Origin: a virus
Reading direction: 5' to 3' (one strand)
DNA length: 28,380 nt
IMG/VR virus record: IMGVR_UViG_3300032087_004365
Coordinates: 1 to 28,380 of that record
Positions 14,735-23,702 of this stretch are shown piece by piece. The position numbers were made by a program, and so were the translations under genes. The stretch's first letter is position 1; each line of letters opens with the position of its first letter. The notes beneath the pieces were generated by a model that saw only the letters and a program-made list of their open reading frames with translations, was not told the DNA's origin and searched no databases.

Positions 14735-15592
14735 ATGGCAAACGAAATCGACACAGGTGTAGGTAACGGCGTATTATATGAGAACATCTCAATGGCCGCT
14801 CAATACACATTCCAAGAAAATGCTATGCTTCGTAACCTGGTTACAATGTATGATATGACAGGCACACCAGGCTTAACAGCAAGTATTCCAGTATGGCCAG
14901 CGGCAACAGCCGTAACGGCTCTAACAGCAGGTGCAGACCTATCAAACGATAGTGCAATGGCATCAGTAACATCAGTAGACATTACAGCGGCTGAATATGG
15001 CAACATGTCAACAATCCAAGACATCGTTATCGAAGCAAGCCCAAGTGATGTTGGTGCAGATGTAGGTCGTCAACTAGGCGGTGCATTAGCAGCAGCAATG
15101 GACACAAGTGTAACAGGTCTATTTGGCTCATTCTCAAGTGAAGTCGGAGCGGCAGGAACAGAAGTAACTGTTGAAACACTAATGAAAGCGGCAGCAACAC
15201 TACGTAACAACAGTGTTCCAATGCAAGGTCTAGTAGCAGTTCTACACCCATTCCAAGCATTCAACCTTAAGAAAACATTCTTGAACGCAGGTGGTAACTT
15301 CGGTGCATCACCAGACGCAGCCAACAATGCAGCCCGTGAATACTTCATCGGTCGTGTTCATGGTATTGATGTATACGAATCAGCAAGCCCAGCAATCGAT
15401 ATAAACGATGACGCAGTTGGTGCAGTATTCCACCCAGCGGCACTAGGTATGGCTCTTAAGCGTGACATCCGCATTGCTCTACAGCGTGATGAATCATTAC
15501 GTGGTTTTGAAGTTGTTGCATCAGCAGCATGGGGTGCAGGAATCATTGATGACGCAAAAGGCGTTAAAATCACAGGTGATGCGGCTCTTTAA
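14735..15592 (+). CDS. Major capsid protein
   Basis: This 285-aa protein is rich in Ala, Gly, Thr and Val and follows the scaffold gene. It starts MANEIDTGVGNGVLYENISMAAQYTFQEN and has an N-arm helix, a beta/alpha core (VTSVDITAAEYGNMSTIQDIVIEASPSDVGADVGRQLGGALAAAMD) and a late segment 'EYFIGRVHGIDVYES...AVGAVFHPAALGMALKRDIRI', which is the general arrangement of HK97-fold coats without a cleaved delta domain. Its codons look less AT-rich than those of the fibre genes, consistent with high expression. AAAGGA precedes the ATG. Confidence 0.88.
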   Translation: MANEIDTGVGNGVLYENISMAAQYTFQENAMLRNLVTMYDMTGTPGLTASIPVWPAATAVTALTAGADLSNDSAMASVTSVDITAAEYGNMSTIQDIVIEASPSDVGADVGRQLGGALAAAMDTSVTGLFGSFSSEVGAAGTEVTVETLMKAAATLRNNSVPMQGLVAVLHPFQAFNLKKTFLNAGGNFGASPDAANNAAREYFIGRVHGIDVYESASPAIDINDDAVGAVFHPAALGMALKRDIRIALQRDESLRGFEVVASAAWGAGIIDDAKGVKITGDAAL

Positions 15593-15613
15593 TTGATATA
15601 GAAGGATAATACT

Positions 15614-16060
15614 ATGGCATTCGCAACAACAGCAGACTTGGTAGAATATGTTCCAGACATTGTAGAACACGGTGTTGAGAACTATGATGACCAGTTGACC
15701 AAAGCACAAGCGGACATCGAAAAGATGATCAAAGTGCGTTGGTTTGACCAGGAATATGCAAGCAATACAATCTACCGTTTGCACAGAGTTGGAGCGGAAT
15801 GGGACGCAACTAAGTTAGATGAAACACAGTGGACCAAGTGTTGTGTTTACAGAGCACTTGCAAACTACATCTTTCCAATGTTGAGTAACTTCCGTCCAGA
15901 GGGCGATGCTTTCCGTGAGCAGATTGACTTCTATCGTGAAAAGTTTAACGAAGAGATAGACTTAGAATTTGGGTTTGGTATCAAATACGATAGCAACGAC
16001 GACGGCACATACGCTGAAGGGGAAACACACGAATTTGTCCAGGATAGGTTAATTAGATGA
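15614..16060 (+). CDS. Head-tail adaptor (connector) protein
   Basis: This 148-aa protein follows the capsid gene. The start 'FATTADLVEYVPDIVEHGVENYDDQLTKAQADIEKMIKVRWF' is the helical pattern of head-completion adaptors (HK97 gp6 / SPP1 gp15 type), which dock under the portal. It then has a conserved-looking 'WTKCCVYRALANYIFPML' helix. The C terminus overlaps the next gene by four bases (ATGA). Confidence 0.75.
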   Translation: MAFATTADLVEYVPDIVEHGVENYDDQLTKAQADIEKMIKVRWFDQEYASNTIYRLHRVGAEWDATKLDETQWTKCCVYRALANYIFPMLSNFRPEGDAFREQIDFYREKFNEEIDLEFGFGIKYDSNDDGTYAEGETHEFVQDRLIR

Positions 16061-16482
16061 GCAAACGAGAAGACATTGCAAATGATATTGTAAAGGCACT
16101 TAAAAACATAAACTCACCGAGATTAGGTATGGTGACTAGAGAACCGATCGTTATCGAAGAAATTAGTCGCCAAGCCATTCCGGCAGTATTTGTTGAAAGT
16201 GCAGACGAGGAGCGTGAACAGTTAACTGCTGGGACCGCACGCCTCGGTAGAATATCATATAACTTGGATATACTAGTTAAATCAGATATGCGTGATACTG
16301 ATCGCAATCGTTTAGTAGAAGCCATTGAAGAAAAACTAGAAGAAGATGTAAGACGAGACAGCAAAGCACTAGATGGCGAAGTTGTTGTAGTTGAAGTCAT
16401 TGATCCAGGTGAAGCGGTGCCATACGCTACCATGAGAATGGTATATCTTGTAACATATCGATATGAAAGAGGAGCGACATGA
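16057..16482 (+). CDS. Tail terminator / neck protein
   Basis: This 141-aa protein starts with a helix (REDIANDIVKALKNI) and then has beta strands separated by a charged helix (DRNRLVEAIEEKLEED). It ends VPYATMRMVYLVTYRY. This is the usual layout of tail-terminator proteins (lambda gpU / HK97 gp10-gp12 neighbourhood), which cap the tail tube. Position between connector and tail tube supports this. It overlaps both neighbours by four bases, so translation is tightly coupled. Confidence 0.65.
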   Translation: MSKREDIANDIVKALKNINSPRLGMVTREPIVIEEISRQAIPAVFVESADEEREQLTAGTARLGRISYNLDILVKSDMRDTDRNRLVEAIEEKLEEDVRRDSKALDGEVVVVEVIDPGEAVPYATMRMVYLVTYRYERGAT

Positions 16483-16643
16483 TGATTGAAATGATCAGCC
16501 CTAACGGAGATACTGTGCAAGTTCCAGAAGGCAAAGTTGATAGAAACTTAGCCCGAGGATACAGTATTTCTAAATCAAAACCCGAACCTGAAGAGGTTCA
16601 AGATTCTCACGAAGAGATCGAGCATAATGAGGAAGAAGCATAA
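16479..16643 (+). CDS. Small 54-aa neck-region protein
   Basis: The start ATG overlaps the stop of the upstream gene (ATGA) and the stop overlaps the start of the tail-tube gene (TAATG), so it is firmly inside the late operon. Residues 5-31 (MISPNGDTVQVPEGKVDRNLARGYSIS) follow a short pattern (sp.G.tv.Vpe..v...la.Gy...) found in small phage morphogenesis-region proteins. The C terminus is very acidic (EPEEVQDSHEEIEHNEEEA). It may be an adaptor or a chaperone-like helper. Role unknown. Confidence 0.7.
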   Translation: MMIEMISPNGDTVQVPEGKVDRNLARGYSISKSKPEPEEVQDSHEEIEHNEEEA

Positions 16644-17047
16644 TGGCAACATTACTAGGAAAAGACGGTTTTGTTGATATAGGCGGAACAGCAGTTGGTG
16701 AACTTCGTGGGTTCTCAGTAGAACATACTGCAGAAACTATTGACGACACTGTAATGGGTGAAACATCACGTGGTTACAAAGTAACTTACAAAGGTTTCAC
16801 TGCAACTGTAGATGTATTATATGATCCAGCAGACGCAGGACAAGATGCATTCGCAGTTGGAACAACTGTAACACTAAACCTGTATCCAGAAGAGCAAACT
16901 GTTTACGGAACACCAGACGTAGGTGATGAAAAAATCACAGGCAGTGCAATTGTAACTGGTAAAACAATTACAAGTGCATATGATGGTATCGTAGAAGCAA
17001 GTATCTCTTTGCAAGGTTCAGGCGACCTTACATTTACAACCGTATAA
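16643..17047 (+). CDS. Major tail tube protein
   Basis: This 134-aa, almost all-beta protein reads MATLLGKDGFVDIGGTAVGELRGFSVEHTAETIDDTVMG, then SRGYKVTYKGFTATVDVLYDPADAGQ, then ITGSAIVTGKTITSAYDGIVEASISLQGSG. This is the standard pattern of siphophage tail-tube proteins (a start with a specified 'v.g...ldls.e...idvT.mg', then a strand-rich core). It polymerises around the tape measure. The start overlaps the upstream stop by one base. Confidence 0.85.
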   Translation: MATLLGKDGFVDIGGTAVGELRGFSVEHTAETIDDTVMGETSRGYKVTYKGFTATVDVLYDPADAGQDAFAVGTTVTLNLYPEEQTVYGTPDVGDEKITGSAIVTGKTITSAYDGIVEASISLQGSGDLTFTTV

Positions 17048-17063
17048 TATAACAGGATTGACG

Positions 17064-17378
17064 ATGGCAAAATTTAGAAATTCAAAGGCAGCATATGCTG
17101 ACATCGAGGATACTCTAAACGCTGTCGTCAATCATTTTCTTGACGACTTTTATAATGAAGTCAAACGCACTACCCCAGTCAGAGAAGGCCGTGCTAAAAG
17201 GGGGTGGCGTAAACGCAATAAATACGATATAGGGCGTAAAGGTGAAACCGTAGTAATGGACAACCAAGTGCCTTACATTGGAATACTAGATGAAGGATCA
17301 AGTAGTCAAGCAAAACAAGGCATGACAGATCCAGCATTTAGAAAACTAAGCAAAAGAAGATATAGGAAACGACTATGA
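17064..17378 (+). CDS. HK97 gp10-like neck protein
   Basis: This 104-aa basic protein uses ATG 17064, seven bases after ACAGGA, rather than the TTG at 17058. Residues include TPVREGRAKRGWR, then NQVPYIGILDEGSS, then MTDPAFRKL. This matches the HK97 gp10-like pattern (tPv.tG.lr.sw.......v.n...Ya..lEyG......g....). Such proteins join head and tail. Usually the gene precedes the tail-tube gene, and here it follows. It overlaps the next gene by four bases. Confidence 0.75.
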   Translation: MAKFRNSKAAYADIEDTLNAVVNHFLDDFYNEVKRTTPVREGRAKRGWRKRNKYDIGRKGETVVMDNQVPYIGILDEGSSSQAKQGMTDPAFRKLSKRRYRKRL

Positions 17379-17734
17379 GCACAGTATTAGAAAAAGCAAA
17401 ATCACACATGAGAGATAAAATCGGTGCAGGCCTTAAAGGTCCTATCGCCGTGTCTGAATGGGAAACAGAGATTTGGTATAAACCAGCAACTACTTTCCAT
17501 CAGGAGTCCAAAGTTATTGAGTTACAGCAATCGGGTAAGACTGTCGAGGCTTTGGTTCAAACATTGATCAACAGAGCACTAGACAAAGATGGTAAAAACA
17601 TCTTTAGACTTGCAGACAAGCAAGACCTAATGCGTGGCGTTGATCCAGCCGTTATTCTTCGCATCATTTCAGAAATGAACGACGAAGATAATTATGATGG
17701 TGAAAACCTTGAAGAGGTTGCACTAAAAAACTAA
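17375..17734 (+). CDS. Tail assembly chaperone, short form (G-like)
   Basis: This 119-aa protein lies between tail tube and tape measure, the position of lambda G/T-type chaperones. It contains WETEIWYKPATTFHQESKVIELQQSGKTVEALVQTLINRALDKDGKNIFRLADKQDLMRGVDPAVILRI in short, which is the usual tail-chaperone helical core preceded by a beta element. It ends in CTA AAA AAC TAA, where the last codons form a canonical -1 slippery heptamer, so a fraction of ribosomes should make the longer form. It binds the tape measure protein during tail assembly. Confidence 0.85.
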   Translation: MSTVLEKAKSHMRDKIGAGLKGPIAVSEWETEIWYKPATTFHQESKVIELQQSGKTVEALVQTLINRALDKDGKNIFRLADKQDLMRGVDPAVILRIISEMNDEDNYDGENLEEVALKN

Positions 17735-17895
17735 GGGGCGACGCTGAACTTATGATGCTATATCGCATAGCACAAGAATTAGGTAAAAGTGTCGCAGAAG
17801 TTATGCAGTTTAGTGCCACTGAAGTCAGAGGATGGGGCGAGTTTTTGAAGATCCAACACGAGGAACAGAAAAAAGCCGCTAAAAAGAAAACATAG
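17375..17895 (+). CDS. Tail assembly chaperone, -1 frameshift product (GT-like)
   Basis: A shift of -1 at A AAA AAC (17725-17731) extends the 119-aa protein by 54 residues, to 173 aa, ending at TAG 17893-17895. The extension begins LRGDAELMMLYRIAQELGKS and contains 'VMQFSATEVRGWGEFL', the pattern of lambda gpT-like C-terminal domains (a Tyr/Leu-rich helix, then E...W..yl). The tail of the extension is Lys-rich. The long form usually recruits tail-tube subunits to the tape measure. No independent start is needed, though two adjacent ATG codons lie at 17752 and 17755. Confidence 0.8.
17712..17731 (+). promoter_or_regulatory. Programmed -1 ribosomal frameshift site
   Basis: The slippery heptamer A AAA AAC (17725-17731) is in the correct phase and is followed at once by the TAA stop. 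An SD-like AAGAGG (17712-17717) lies just upstream at a spacing known to stimulate -1 shifting. A weak 6-bp hairpin, TGCTAT/ATAGCA (17756-17761 with 17767-17772), lies about 25 bases downstream and is probably too far to matter. Confidence 0.85.
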
Positions 17896-17907
17896 AGGAC
17901 GCAAACT

Positions 17908-20541
17908 GTGGCAAATACATATGAGTTGATAGTTAAAACGGTAGACCAAAGTAGTCGAAGTTTACGCAACATTGACAGTAGTCTACAAAAACTAGGTAGA
18001 ACAGCAAAAACTGTAGGTGTTGCACTTGCAGGTATTGCAGGTGGTAGAATAGCCGCTGGTATTGTAAACCAATACAGAGAGTTTGAAAAGTATAGAACTG
18101 TTTTAACAACTTTTTTAGGTAGCCAACAAAAAGCCAATGCTGAATTAGATAGATTGCAAGTATTAGCAAATAGTTTGCCACAAGATCTGCAAGACATTAC
18201 ACAAGCCTTTACGATATTGTCTCGTAATGGTATTGATACTAGTAGCGAATCACTAACAGCATTTTCAAACATTGCAACTGCCAATGCTAAGTCATTTACA
18301 CAACTTGGTGAAGCAGTTGCTGATGCACTTACTGGTGAGTTTGAAAGACTCAAAGAGTTTGGTATCAAAGTATCAAGAGAAAATGATCAATTTGTTGCTA
18401 GAATTGGTGATCAGCAAGTTGCAGTAAGTAAATCAAGCACAGACTTAGTAAGACAATTGCAATCACTAGGTGAAGAAGGTGGTAGATTTGGTGGTGCAGC
18501 CGCAGCCAATGCAGATACACTTAACCAAAGTTTCAGTAACTTGCAAGGTGCAATATTTGAAACAAGTGTTTCATTTGGTGAAGAACTAAAACCAGCACTT
18601 AAAGAAGTTACTGACCTTACATCACAGTTGTTGAGAGATAATCAAGAACTTGCCGCAACGTTAGGCAGAGGAACTGGTGAAGCAATTAGAACACTTGCCG
18701 CAGGTGTAAAATTACTTGCTGAAAACTTTAATCTAATCAGAGATGTTGCTATTGCATTGATCTTTATTAGAATTGCAAGTAGTGTTGCAACACTTATAGG
18801 TAGTATTGCACGAGCAACCGCAGCCGCTAAAACTATGGGTGGTATTTTCAGTGGTATAAGCAAAGTATTTGCAAGAGTCAGTGTTGGTATTGGTGGTATA
18901 ATCGGCAGAATAACAGGTCTTAGTGGTGCAATTAAAGCAATTGCCAGTCTAACACCAATCGGTCGTGTTGTTAGTGTTGGTTTAACAGCGGCTACTGCAG
19001 CAATGATACTGTTAAGAAATAGAACATTCGAAGTAGGACAAACTACAACTACACTTGCAGAAGTTGCACAAGCAAGTTTTTATGCAATAAGCCAAGTTGC
19101 ACAAGATGTTGCAAACTTTATTGGTCAAGCATACAGAGGTGCAGTTGAACAAGTTGTAGGTTTCTTCCAAGGTTCATTTGGTGTGCAAATTGGTGATGCA
19201 CTTAAAGCAGTAGGTGCATTTGCACTTGAAGTTGCTAATGCGTTTATTGGATATTTTGTTGTTGCATATCGCAGTATTGTTGCTATATTCACAGGATTGC
19301 CAGAAGCATTTGCTGTAATATTCAAAGCAGTAGGTGCAACTGCAATGGACTTTGGTAAAAGATTAGTTTCACAGTTTACAAGTATTGGTAGTGCATTGGT
19401 TATGGCAATTCAAGCACCGTTCAGTGATGTTACATTTGAAGATGCGTTCAATGAACTAACAACAAGTGCATTTGATGGCTTTGGAGCCGCTATTGCTGAA
19501 AACTTTACACCTGTTACAGAAGGTATAAATGAAGCACTTGCTAGTGCAAAACAAGCATTGAGTGAAAACTATATCGAAGATGCAATTAGTAGTGTAGGCG
19601 GTGCAGTTGAATCAACTGTTCTAAACTTCAGAGAATATCAACAAGAATTAGCACTAAAAACTTTCAAAGAAATAGAAGCCGCAACAGTTATTGATGATTT
19701 GAGTGGAGCACAAACAACTCTAAACGAAGAAGTCAACAAAGGAACTGAAGAAGTAACTAAAAACACAGCCGCAGTTACAAAACAACTTACAAAATACCAA
19801 GAAGCAATCAAAGCAATCAATGATTATAACACAAATCAAAAACTAACAGCACAAGGTATGAGTCAACTAGAAGCAGACTTTGCAGCAGGCAAATACAGTT
19901 TAGATGAATTCCGTATTGGTATGGAAGGCATGGGTGCGGGAATGGATGACATTCAAAACCGCAGTATTGCAATGGGTCTAAGTATAAGTGAAAGTTTCAA
20001 ATCAGCAGGCGACAGTCTAGCACGTGGACTAGCAAGTGGTATTGTGCGTGGTGAAGGCATTATGAATTCATTCAAAAACTTCATGCAAAGTATACTAGAA
20101 GAAATACTATACCAAATTGTTCAACAAGCGTTTATCAAACCGTTGATTAGCAGTATGAGTGCAGGACTAAGCACAGCGTTCAGTGCGTTTGGAATGGGCG
20201 GTGCAGGTGCATTTGCAGGTGGCTTATTTGGCGGAGGCACTGGTATCTTTGGATTGCTAGGTGGCTTCTTAGGCTTTGCAAACGGTGGTGTTGTCCCAGG
20301 TATGCCAACAGCAGGTGACAGTGTTCCTATCCTAGCAACCCCTGGAGAAGTTATATTAAATAAAAGACAACAGGCAGATGTTTTACAAGGTGGCGGTGAA
20401 GAACCAGTTACAGTTAACTTCAACATCAGTGCAATTGACACACAAACAGGAACAGAGTTTATACTCAAAAACAAAAAACAAATTACAGGTGTTATTCAAC
20501 AAGCGTATAACACTAGAGGCCAATCAGGACCATTAGGATAA
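17908..20541 (+). CDS. Tape measure protein
   Basis: This 877-aa protein starts at GTG 17908, eight bases after AGAGGA. The first 230 residues form a helical TMP N-domain (TYELIVKTVDQSSRSLRNIDSSLQKLGRT, then LANSLPQDLQDITQAFTILSRNGIDTSS). Several hydrophobic, Ala/Ile-rich segments follow (about 270-370 and 425-500). A charged helix comes next, and then a Gly/Phe-rich stretch. The end carries FANGGVVPGMPTAGDSVPILATPGEVILNKRQ in short, a conserved C-terminal motif of tape measures (aGG.v.g....Dsvp.llTPGE.viN). Its length sets tail length, about 130 nm by the usual 0.15 nm per residue rule. Confidence 0.93.
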   Translation: MANTYELIVKTVDQSSRSLRNIDSSLQKLGRTAKTVGVALAGIAGGRIAAGIVNQYREFEKYRTVLTTFLGSQQKANAELDRLQVLANSLPQDLQDITQAFTILSRNGIDTSSESLTAFSNIATANAKSFTQLGEAVADALTGEFERLKEFGIKVSRENDQFVARIGDQQVAVSKSSTDLVRQLQSLGEEGGRFGGAAAANADTLNQSFSNLQGAIFETSVSFGEELKPALKEVTDLTSQLLRDNQELAATLGRGTGEAIRTLAAGVKLLAENFNLIRDVAIALIFIRIASSVATLIGSIARATAAAKTMGGIFSGISKVFARVSVGIGGIIGRITGLSGAIKAIASLTPIGRVVSVGLTAATAAMILLRNRTFEVGQTTTTLAEVAQASFYAISQVAQDVANFIGQAYRGAVEQVVGFFQGSFGVQIGDALKAVGAFALEVANAFIGYFVVAYRSIVAIFTGLPEAFAVIFKAVGATAMDFGKRLVSQFTSIGSALVMAIQAPFSDVTFEDAFNELTTSAFDGFGAAIAENFTPVTEGINEALASAKQALSENYIEDAISSVGGAVESTVLNFREYQQELALKTFKEIEAATVIDDLSGAQTTLNEEVNKGTEEVTKNTAAVTKQLTKYQEAIKAINDYNTNQKLTAQGMSQLEADFAAGKYSLDEFRIGMEGMGAGMDDIQNRSIAMGLSISESFKSAGDSLARGLASGIVRGEGIMNSFKNFMQSILEEILYQIVQQAFIKPLISSMSAGLSTAFSAFGMGGAGAFAGGLFGGGTGIFGLLGGFLGFANGGVVPGMPTAGDSVPILATPGEVILNKRQQADVLQGGGEEPVTVNFNISAIDTQTGTEFILKNKKQITGVIQQAYNTRGQSGPLG

Positions 20542-20545
20542 TAAT

Positions 20546-22744
20546 ATGAGCAATGTTTTCAAATACCCACTTAACCAAAACAACAGTTATCTAACTACAG
20601 ATGATAGTTTATTGTTAGGTGCACTGCAAAGAGCAAATGATTTTTTAACAAGTGACAACAGTGCTACAACACCATACACTGCACCATACAAAGGTGAAGC
20701 AGGTCCTACAGATAGATTTGCAGGTTTATCTCCAAGAACAGCACAAAATACATTAACACACATCAGTAAGTTTAGAACTTACTATGGTGTTGCTAGTGGT
20801 TCAGGCTTAGATGGTTATCCAACTTATCAAAGTATTTGGGAACAGCCTAGCATATACTGTTATTTTCATATTATCAAGTTTAGAATTACAAATGCTTATC
20901 CTAATGCAACAACAGGCACACTAACACTAGAATGTCGTAGAGATAGTAGCAGTCACACAGGTTTAAGTTTCACTGGCACTAGCACACATGGCATGGGCAA
21001 CGCAACTACAAAATACACTGACACATATGGTCTAAGTTTTGATTTATCAGGCTTTGATACTGCAGTTGCAGGTGAATGGGGCAACTATCTAAATGGCAAC
21101 ACATATGGTCTAAAAGTTATTGACGCACTAACAGTTGAAGTATATACTGATGATACATATGCAACACCAGTTAATATTGGTCCAAGTGGTCTTAATTGGA
21201 GTGCATATACAAGCGGTGGCTTCTGTGTTAGTGATGAAAGTAATCCAGCCTCTTTCCAACTATTGTATGTTACCCTTGTAGATCGTGGCAACAAACAAAT
21301 GTATGCATATGATAAAGATTATTATTCAGGTGCAGGCAACGAAGTAAACAACGACTTCGGTGCAAACATTGTTGGTGCAAGACCAAGTTACTATGTGAGT
21401 AAACTTGCATCTACTTCAACATTTTACAGCAACCCACCAGTTGATTATTTGTCAGTTACTGATTGGCAATATGATAGTGCATTCAATCCGGCTGTTACAA
21501 TTCAGTGTAGTGGTGATGGCGGTGTGTTTACAGGAGCAGGTGCAAATGGTTGTGTAACAGGTGTAACATTTGATGTTGAATTTGGCGGTCTTATGCTGCA
21601 AGGTGGCACTGCTTCAAGTCCATTTAGTGATTATGCAGAATGTATACTACTGCCAGCAGATAACGAAAGTGATGCAAGTGCAGGTTATGATTTTAGTATC
21701 AGCAACATTACACAAGCAAATCCAGCAGTTGTTACATTTACAAACAGCATATATGCACAAACTGGCAATCCTGTAACATTTGATGGTATTGTGGGAATGA
21801 CAGAATTAAATTCACAACTTTTATGGGCAAGAAGTATATCACATAATCAAATTGAATTGTATGAAGATGCAGCACTTACAACAGGTGTTGATTCAACTGC
21901 TTACACTGCATACACAAGTGGTGGCAGTATGCAAGACTATGATAACAATAGTTTTGGACAAATAGATGTTTTCAGTGCAGACTTTACAGGTAGAGACTTT
22001 TCAGGATCGTATGCAAACTATGCACCTATGCCATTAGATGCAACTAACGCAGGTAGTTTTGATCAAGTATGGCCAACAACTGTAAGTCCTGCTAAAATGG
22101 ATATTACAGTAATTCATCCAACACGCAAAACATATGCACAAGACCTAACACGCTACACAAACAGCACAGGTGCTTATGGTTATAGAATTAGTTTAACATA
22201 TAACAATATCAGTAAAAGTGCATGGCGTGAATTAGATGGCTTTATCAAAGCAATAAGAGGTGCAACTGCTCCATTTAAGTTTGAATATTCAAGTGGCATA
22301 GATGGTGGTGGTTACACAGTGTTTGACAATGACAGCACAACAACTGCAACTTGGAGTGGATCATCGCCAAGACTTGCAAAAGATGTTGCACTAGGTGATA
22401 CTGCAGTTTATTTCACAGGATTTAAACCAAACACTACACCAGGCACAGCAGATAGTAAAGTATCAACTTTTAACGATGTATTCACAAATTTACAAACATA
22501 CAGAGGCATATTCACATACAACAATGTTGCATATGCAGGTGGTAATTTTGAAACAAATGCATATGGTGAAGCAATTATAAGATTTACTGCACCGGTTAAA
22601 ACTGCAATGAGTGCACTGGACAACAGTATTGCACCACACAATTATACATACTTCCAATGTATGTTGTCGGATGATGAAGTTGAATATGACTTCCACCCAA
22701 TTGGTGAGACAGTAAGTTTTAAAATAGATATGGATGTAGTATAA
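20546..22744 (+). CDS. Distal tail / tail-tip protein with FCCH-like repeats
   Basis: This 732-aa protein lies directly after the tape measure. Two central regions end in a similar unit: 'ALTVEVYTDDTYATPVN...WSAYTSGG' (about residues 190-225) and 'HNQIELYEDAALTTGVDSTAYTAYTSGG' (about 430-460), an FCCH-type beta module often inserted in phage tail proteins. The last 230 residues carry 'WRELDGFIKAIRGATAPFKFEYSS' and 'GEAIIRFTAPVKTAMSALDNSIAP', then a Phe-x-Met-rich end. This is the order seen in siphophage Dit-like proteins (w..l..f...lrG....F; G.a.i.f.pplr....). It probably joins the tube to the tip complex. It is long for a Dit because of the insertions. Confidence 0.7.
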   Translation: MSNVFKYPLNQNNSYLTTDDSLLLGALQRANDFLTSDNSATTPYTAPYKGEAGPTDRFAGLSPRTAQNTLTHISKFRTYYGVASGSGLDGYPTYQSIWEQPSIYCYFHIIKFRITNAYPNATTGTLTLECRRDSSSHTGLSFTGTSTHGMGNATTKYTDTYGLSFDLSGFDTAVAGEWGNYLNGNTYGLKVIDALTVEVYTDDTYATPVNIGPSGLNWSAYTSGGFCVSDESNPASFQLLYVTLVDRGNKQMYAYDKDYYSGAGNEVNNDFGANIVGARPSYYVSKLASTSTFYSNPPVDYLSVTDWQYDSAFNPAVTIQCSGDGGVFTGAGANGCVTGVTFDVEFGGLMLQGGTASSPFSDYAECILLPADNESDASAGYDFSISNITQANPAVVTFTNSIYAQTGNPVTFDGIVGMTELNSQLLWARSISHNQIELYEDAALTTGVDSTAYTAYTSGGSMQDYDNNSFGQIDVFSADFTGRDFSGSYANYAPMPLDATNAGSFDQVWPTTVSPAKMDITVIHPTRKTYAQDLTRYTNSTGAYGYRISLTYNNISKSAWRELDGFIKAIRGATAPFKFEYSSGIDGGGYTVFDNDSTTTATWSGSSPRLAKDVALGDTAVYFTGFKPNTTPGTADSKVSTFNDVFTNLQTYRGIFTYNNVAYAGGNFETNAYGEAIIRFTAPVKTAMSALDNSIAPHNYTYFQCMLSDDEVEYDFHPIGETVSFKIDMDVV

Positions 22745-23154
22745 TGACAGAAATGACACCATTAACAGTATTCATAACACAACAAATGAGCAATGAATTC
22801 CAATGGGGTTGGAAAGATTGCAATACTTTTATTGTAGAATACGTAGACTGGGTAAAAGGCACTGAAATCATAAAAGAAGTGCGTGGAAAATACTGGGATG
22901 CACGTAGTGCATTCCGTTTTACAAGAGATTATAAAAAATTAGATGCAGGACTTGAAGAACAAGGATTCACACAAGCAGAAGAATTACAAGATGGTGATAT
23001 TGTCACTTATGAAAAACTTGGTTTTGTATGCGGTCACATTTATGCGTTCAATCGTATGCATAGCATGGACATGGATAACGGCTATATGTCTATTCCTGTT
23101 GATCGTGTAAACCTAAATGATCCAAAACTAAAGATTTGGAGATACGATGGCTAA
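22744..23154 (+). CDS. NlpC/P60-like tail peptidase (DUF6950-like)
   Basis: This 136-aa protein has WGWKDCNTFIVEYVDWVKG (residues 21-39) with a Cys (C26) at the start of a helix, QDGDIVTYE (82-90) and VCGHIYAF (95-102) with His98. These are the expected catalytic Cys and His of a small papain-fold family found before the tail-hub genes. In alphaproteobacterial gene transfer agents and related phages, such a protein opens peptidoglycan or processes the tip. The start overlaps the upstream stop by one base and the end overlaps the next gene by eight bases. Confidence 0.75.
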   Translation: MTEMTPLTVFITQQMSNEFQWGWKDCNTFIVEYVDWVKGTEIIKEVRGKYWDARSAFRFTRDYKKLDAGLEEQGFTQAEELQDGDIVTYEKLGFVCGHIYAFNRMHSMDMDNGYMSIPVDRVNLNDPKLKIWRYDG

Positions 23155-23701
23155 TCGTGATATGTCTGCAGCAACCCAAACAGAGGTTGCAAAAAATAAC
23201 ATAACTGGATATGAATTACTGGAGATCGAATTAGATGCAGCCACTTATTATTTTACCAACGGCTCCTTTGATGCCGTTTATAATGGAAATACTTACTTGG
23301 CTCTCGGCAACTTTTTAGGTTTTTCCGACATTCAAGAAAACACACAAATGCAAATTGCAGAAGTTACTGTAACACTTACAGGACTTAGACAAGAAGACTT
23401 TGGATATTTTGTTAATGAAAACTTTATCGATAGAGCAATTAGAATTTATAGACAACTATGGAATGACACTGATGGTATTGTTGGCACCTTTAAGATATTT
23501 GAAGGTAGACTAAAAAATGCAGCAGTTGAAGATTCAGGTGAAGAACTTACTATTGGCGGAACTGCAGCAAATCAATTTGTAGACTTTGAACGCACAGCAG
23601 GCAGACGCACAAACGATGATGAACAGCAATTTTACTATACAGGAGATCGTTTTTTCCAGTATGCAAAAGAAGTGTTAAAAGAAATTAAATGGAGGCCCTA
23701 A
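23147..23701 (+). CDS. Tail hub protein, DUF2163-like
   Basis: This 184-aa protein contains LLEIELDAATYYFTNGSFDAVYNGNTYLALGNFLGFSDIQENTQMQIAEVTVTLTGL in pattern form, then 'DRAIRIYRQLWN...GTFKIFEGRLKNAAVEDSG'. The sequence of beta strands 'leI...ty.yt.g...v.y.G.tY.a......g.i......', then 'v.v.l.G' and 'G.i....' matches the DUF2163 / gene-transfer-agent hub family. It is shorter than full DUF2163 proteins. It lies between the peptidase and the tip protein, and GGAGG for the next gene lies in its last codons. Confidence 0.7.
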   Translation: MANRDMSAATQTEVAKNNITGYELLEIELDAATYYFTNGSFDAVYNGNTYLALGNFLGFSDIQENTQMQIAEVTVTLTGLRQEDFGYFVNENFIDRAIRIYRQLWNDTDGIVGTFKIFEGRLKNAAVEDSGEELTIGGTAANQFVDFERTAGRRTNDDEQQFYYTGDRFFQYAKEVLKEIKWRP

Positions 23702-23702
23702 C

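Noticed and set aside
16053-16520. 155-aa minus-strand ORF opposite the tail terminator gene.
   Set aside because: It is Ser/Thr-rich shadow coding with no ribosome site, and the plus-strand genes here overlap in a tight operon.
17752-17895. Independent small gene starting at one of the two ATGs at 17752/17755.
   Set aside because: No good ribosome site, while the slippery site and gpT-like extension explain the frame fully.
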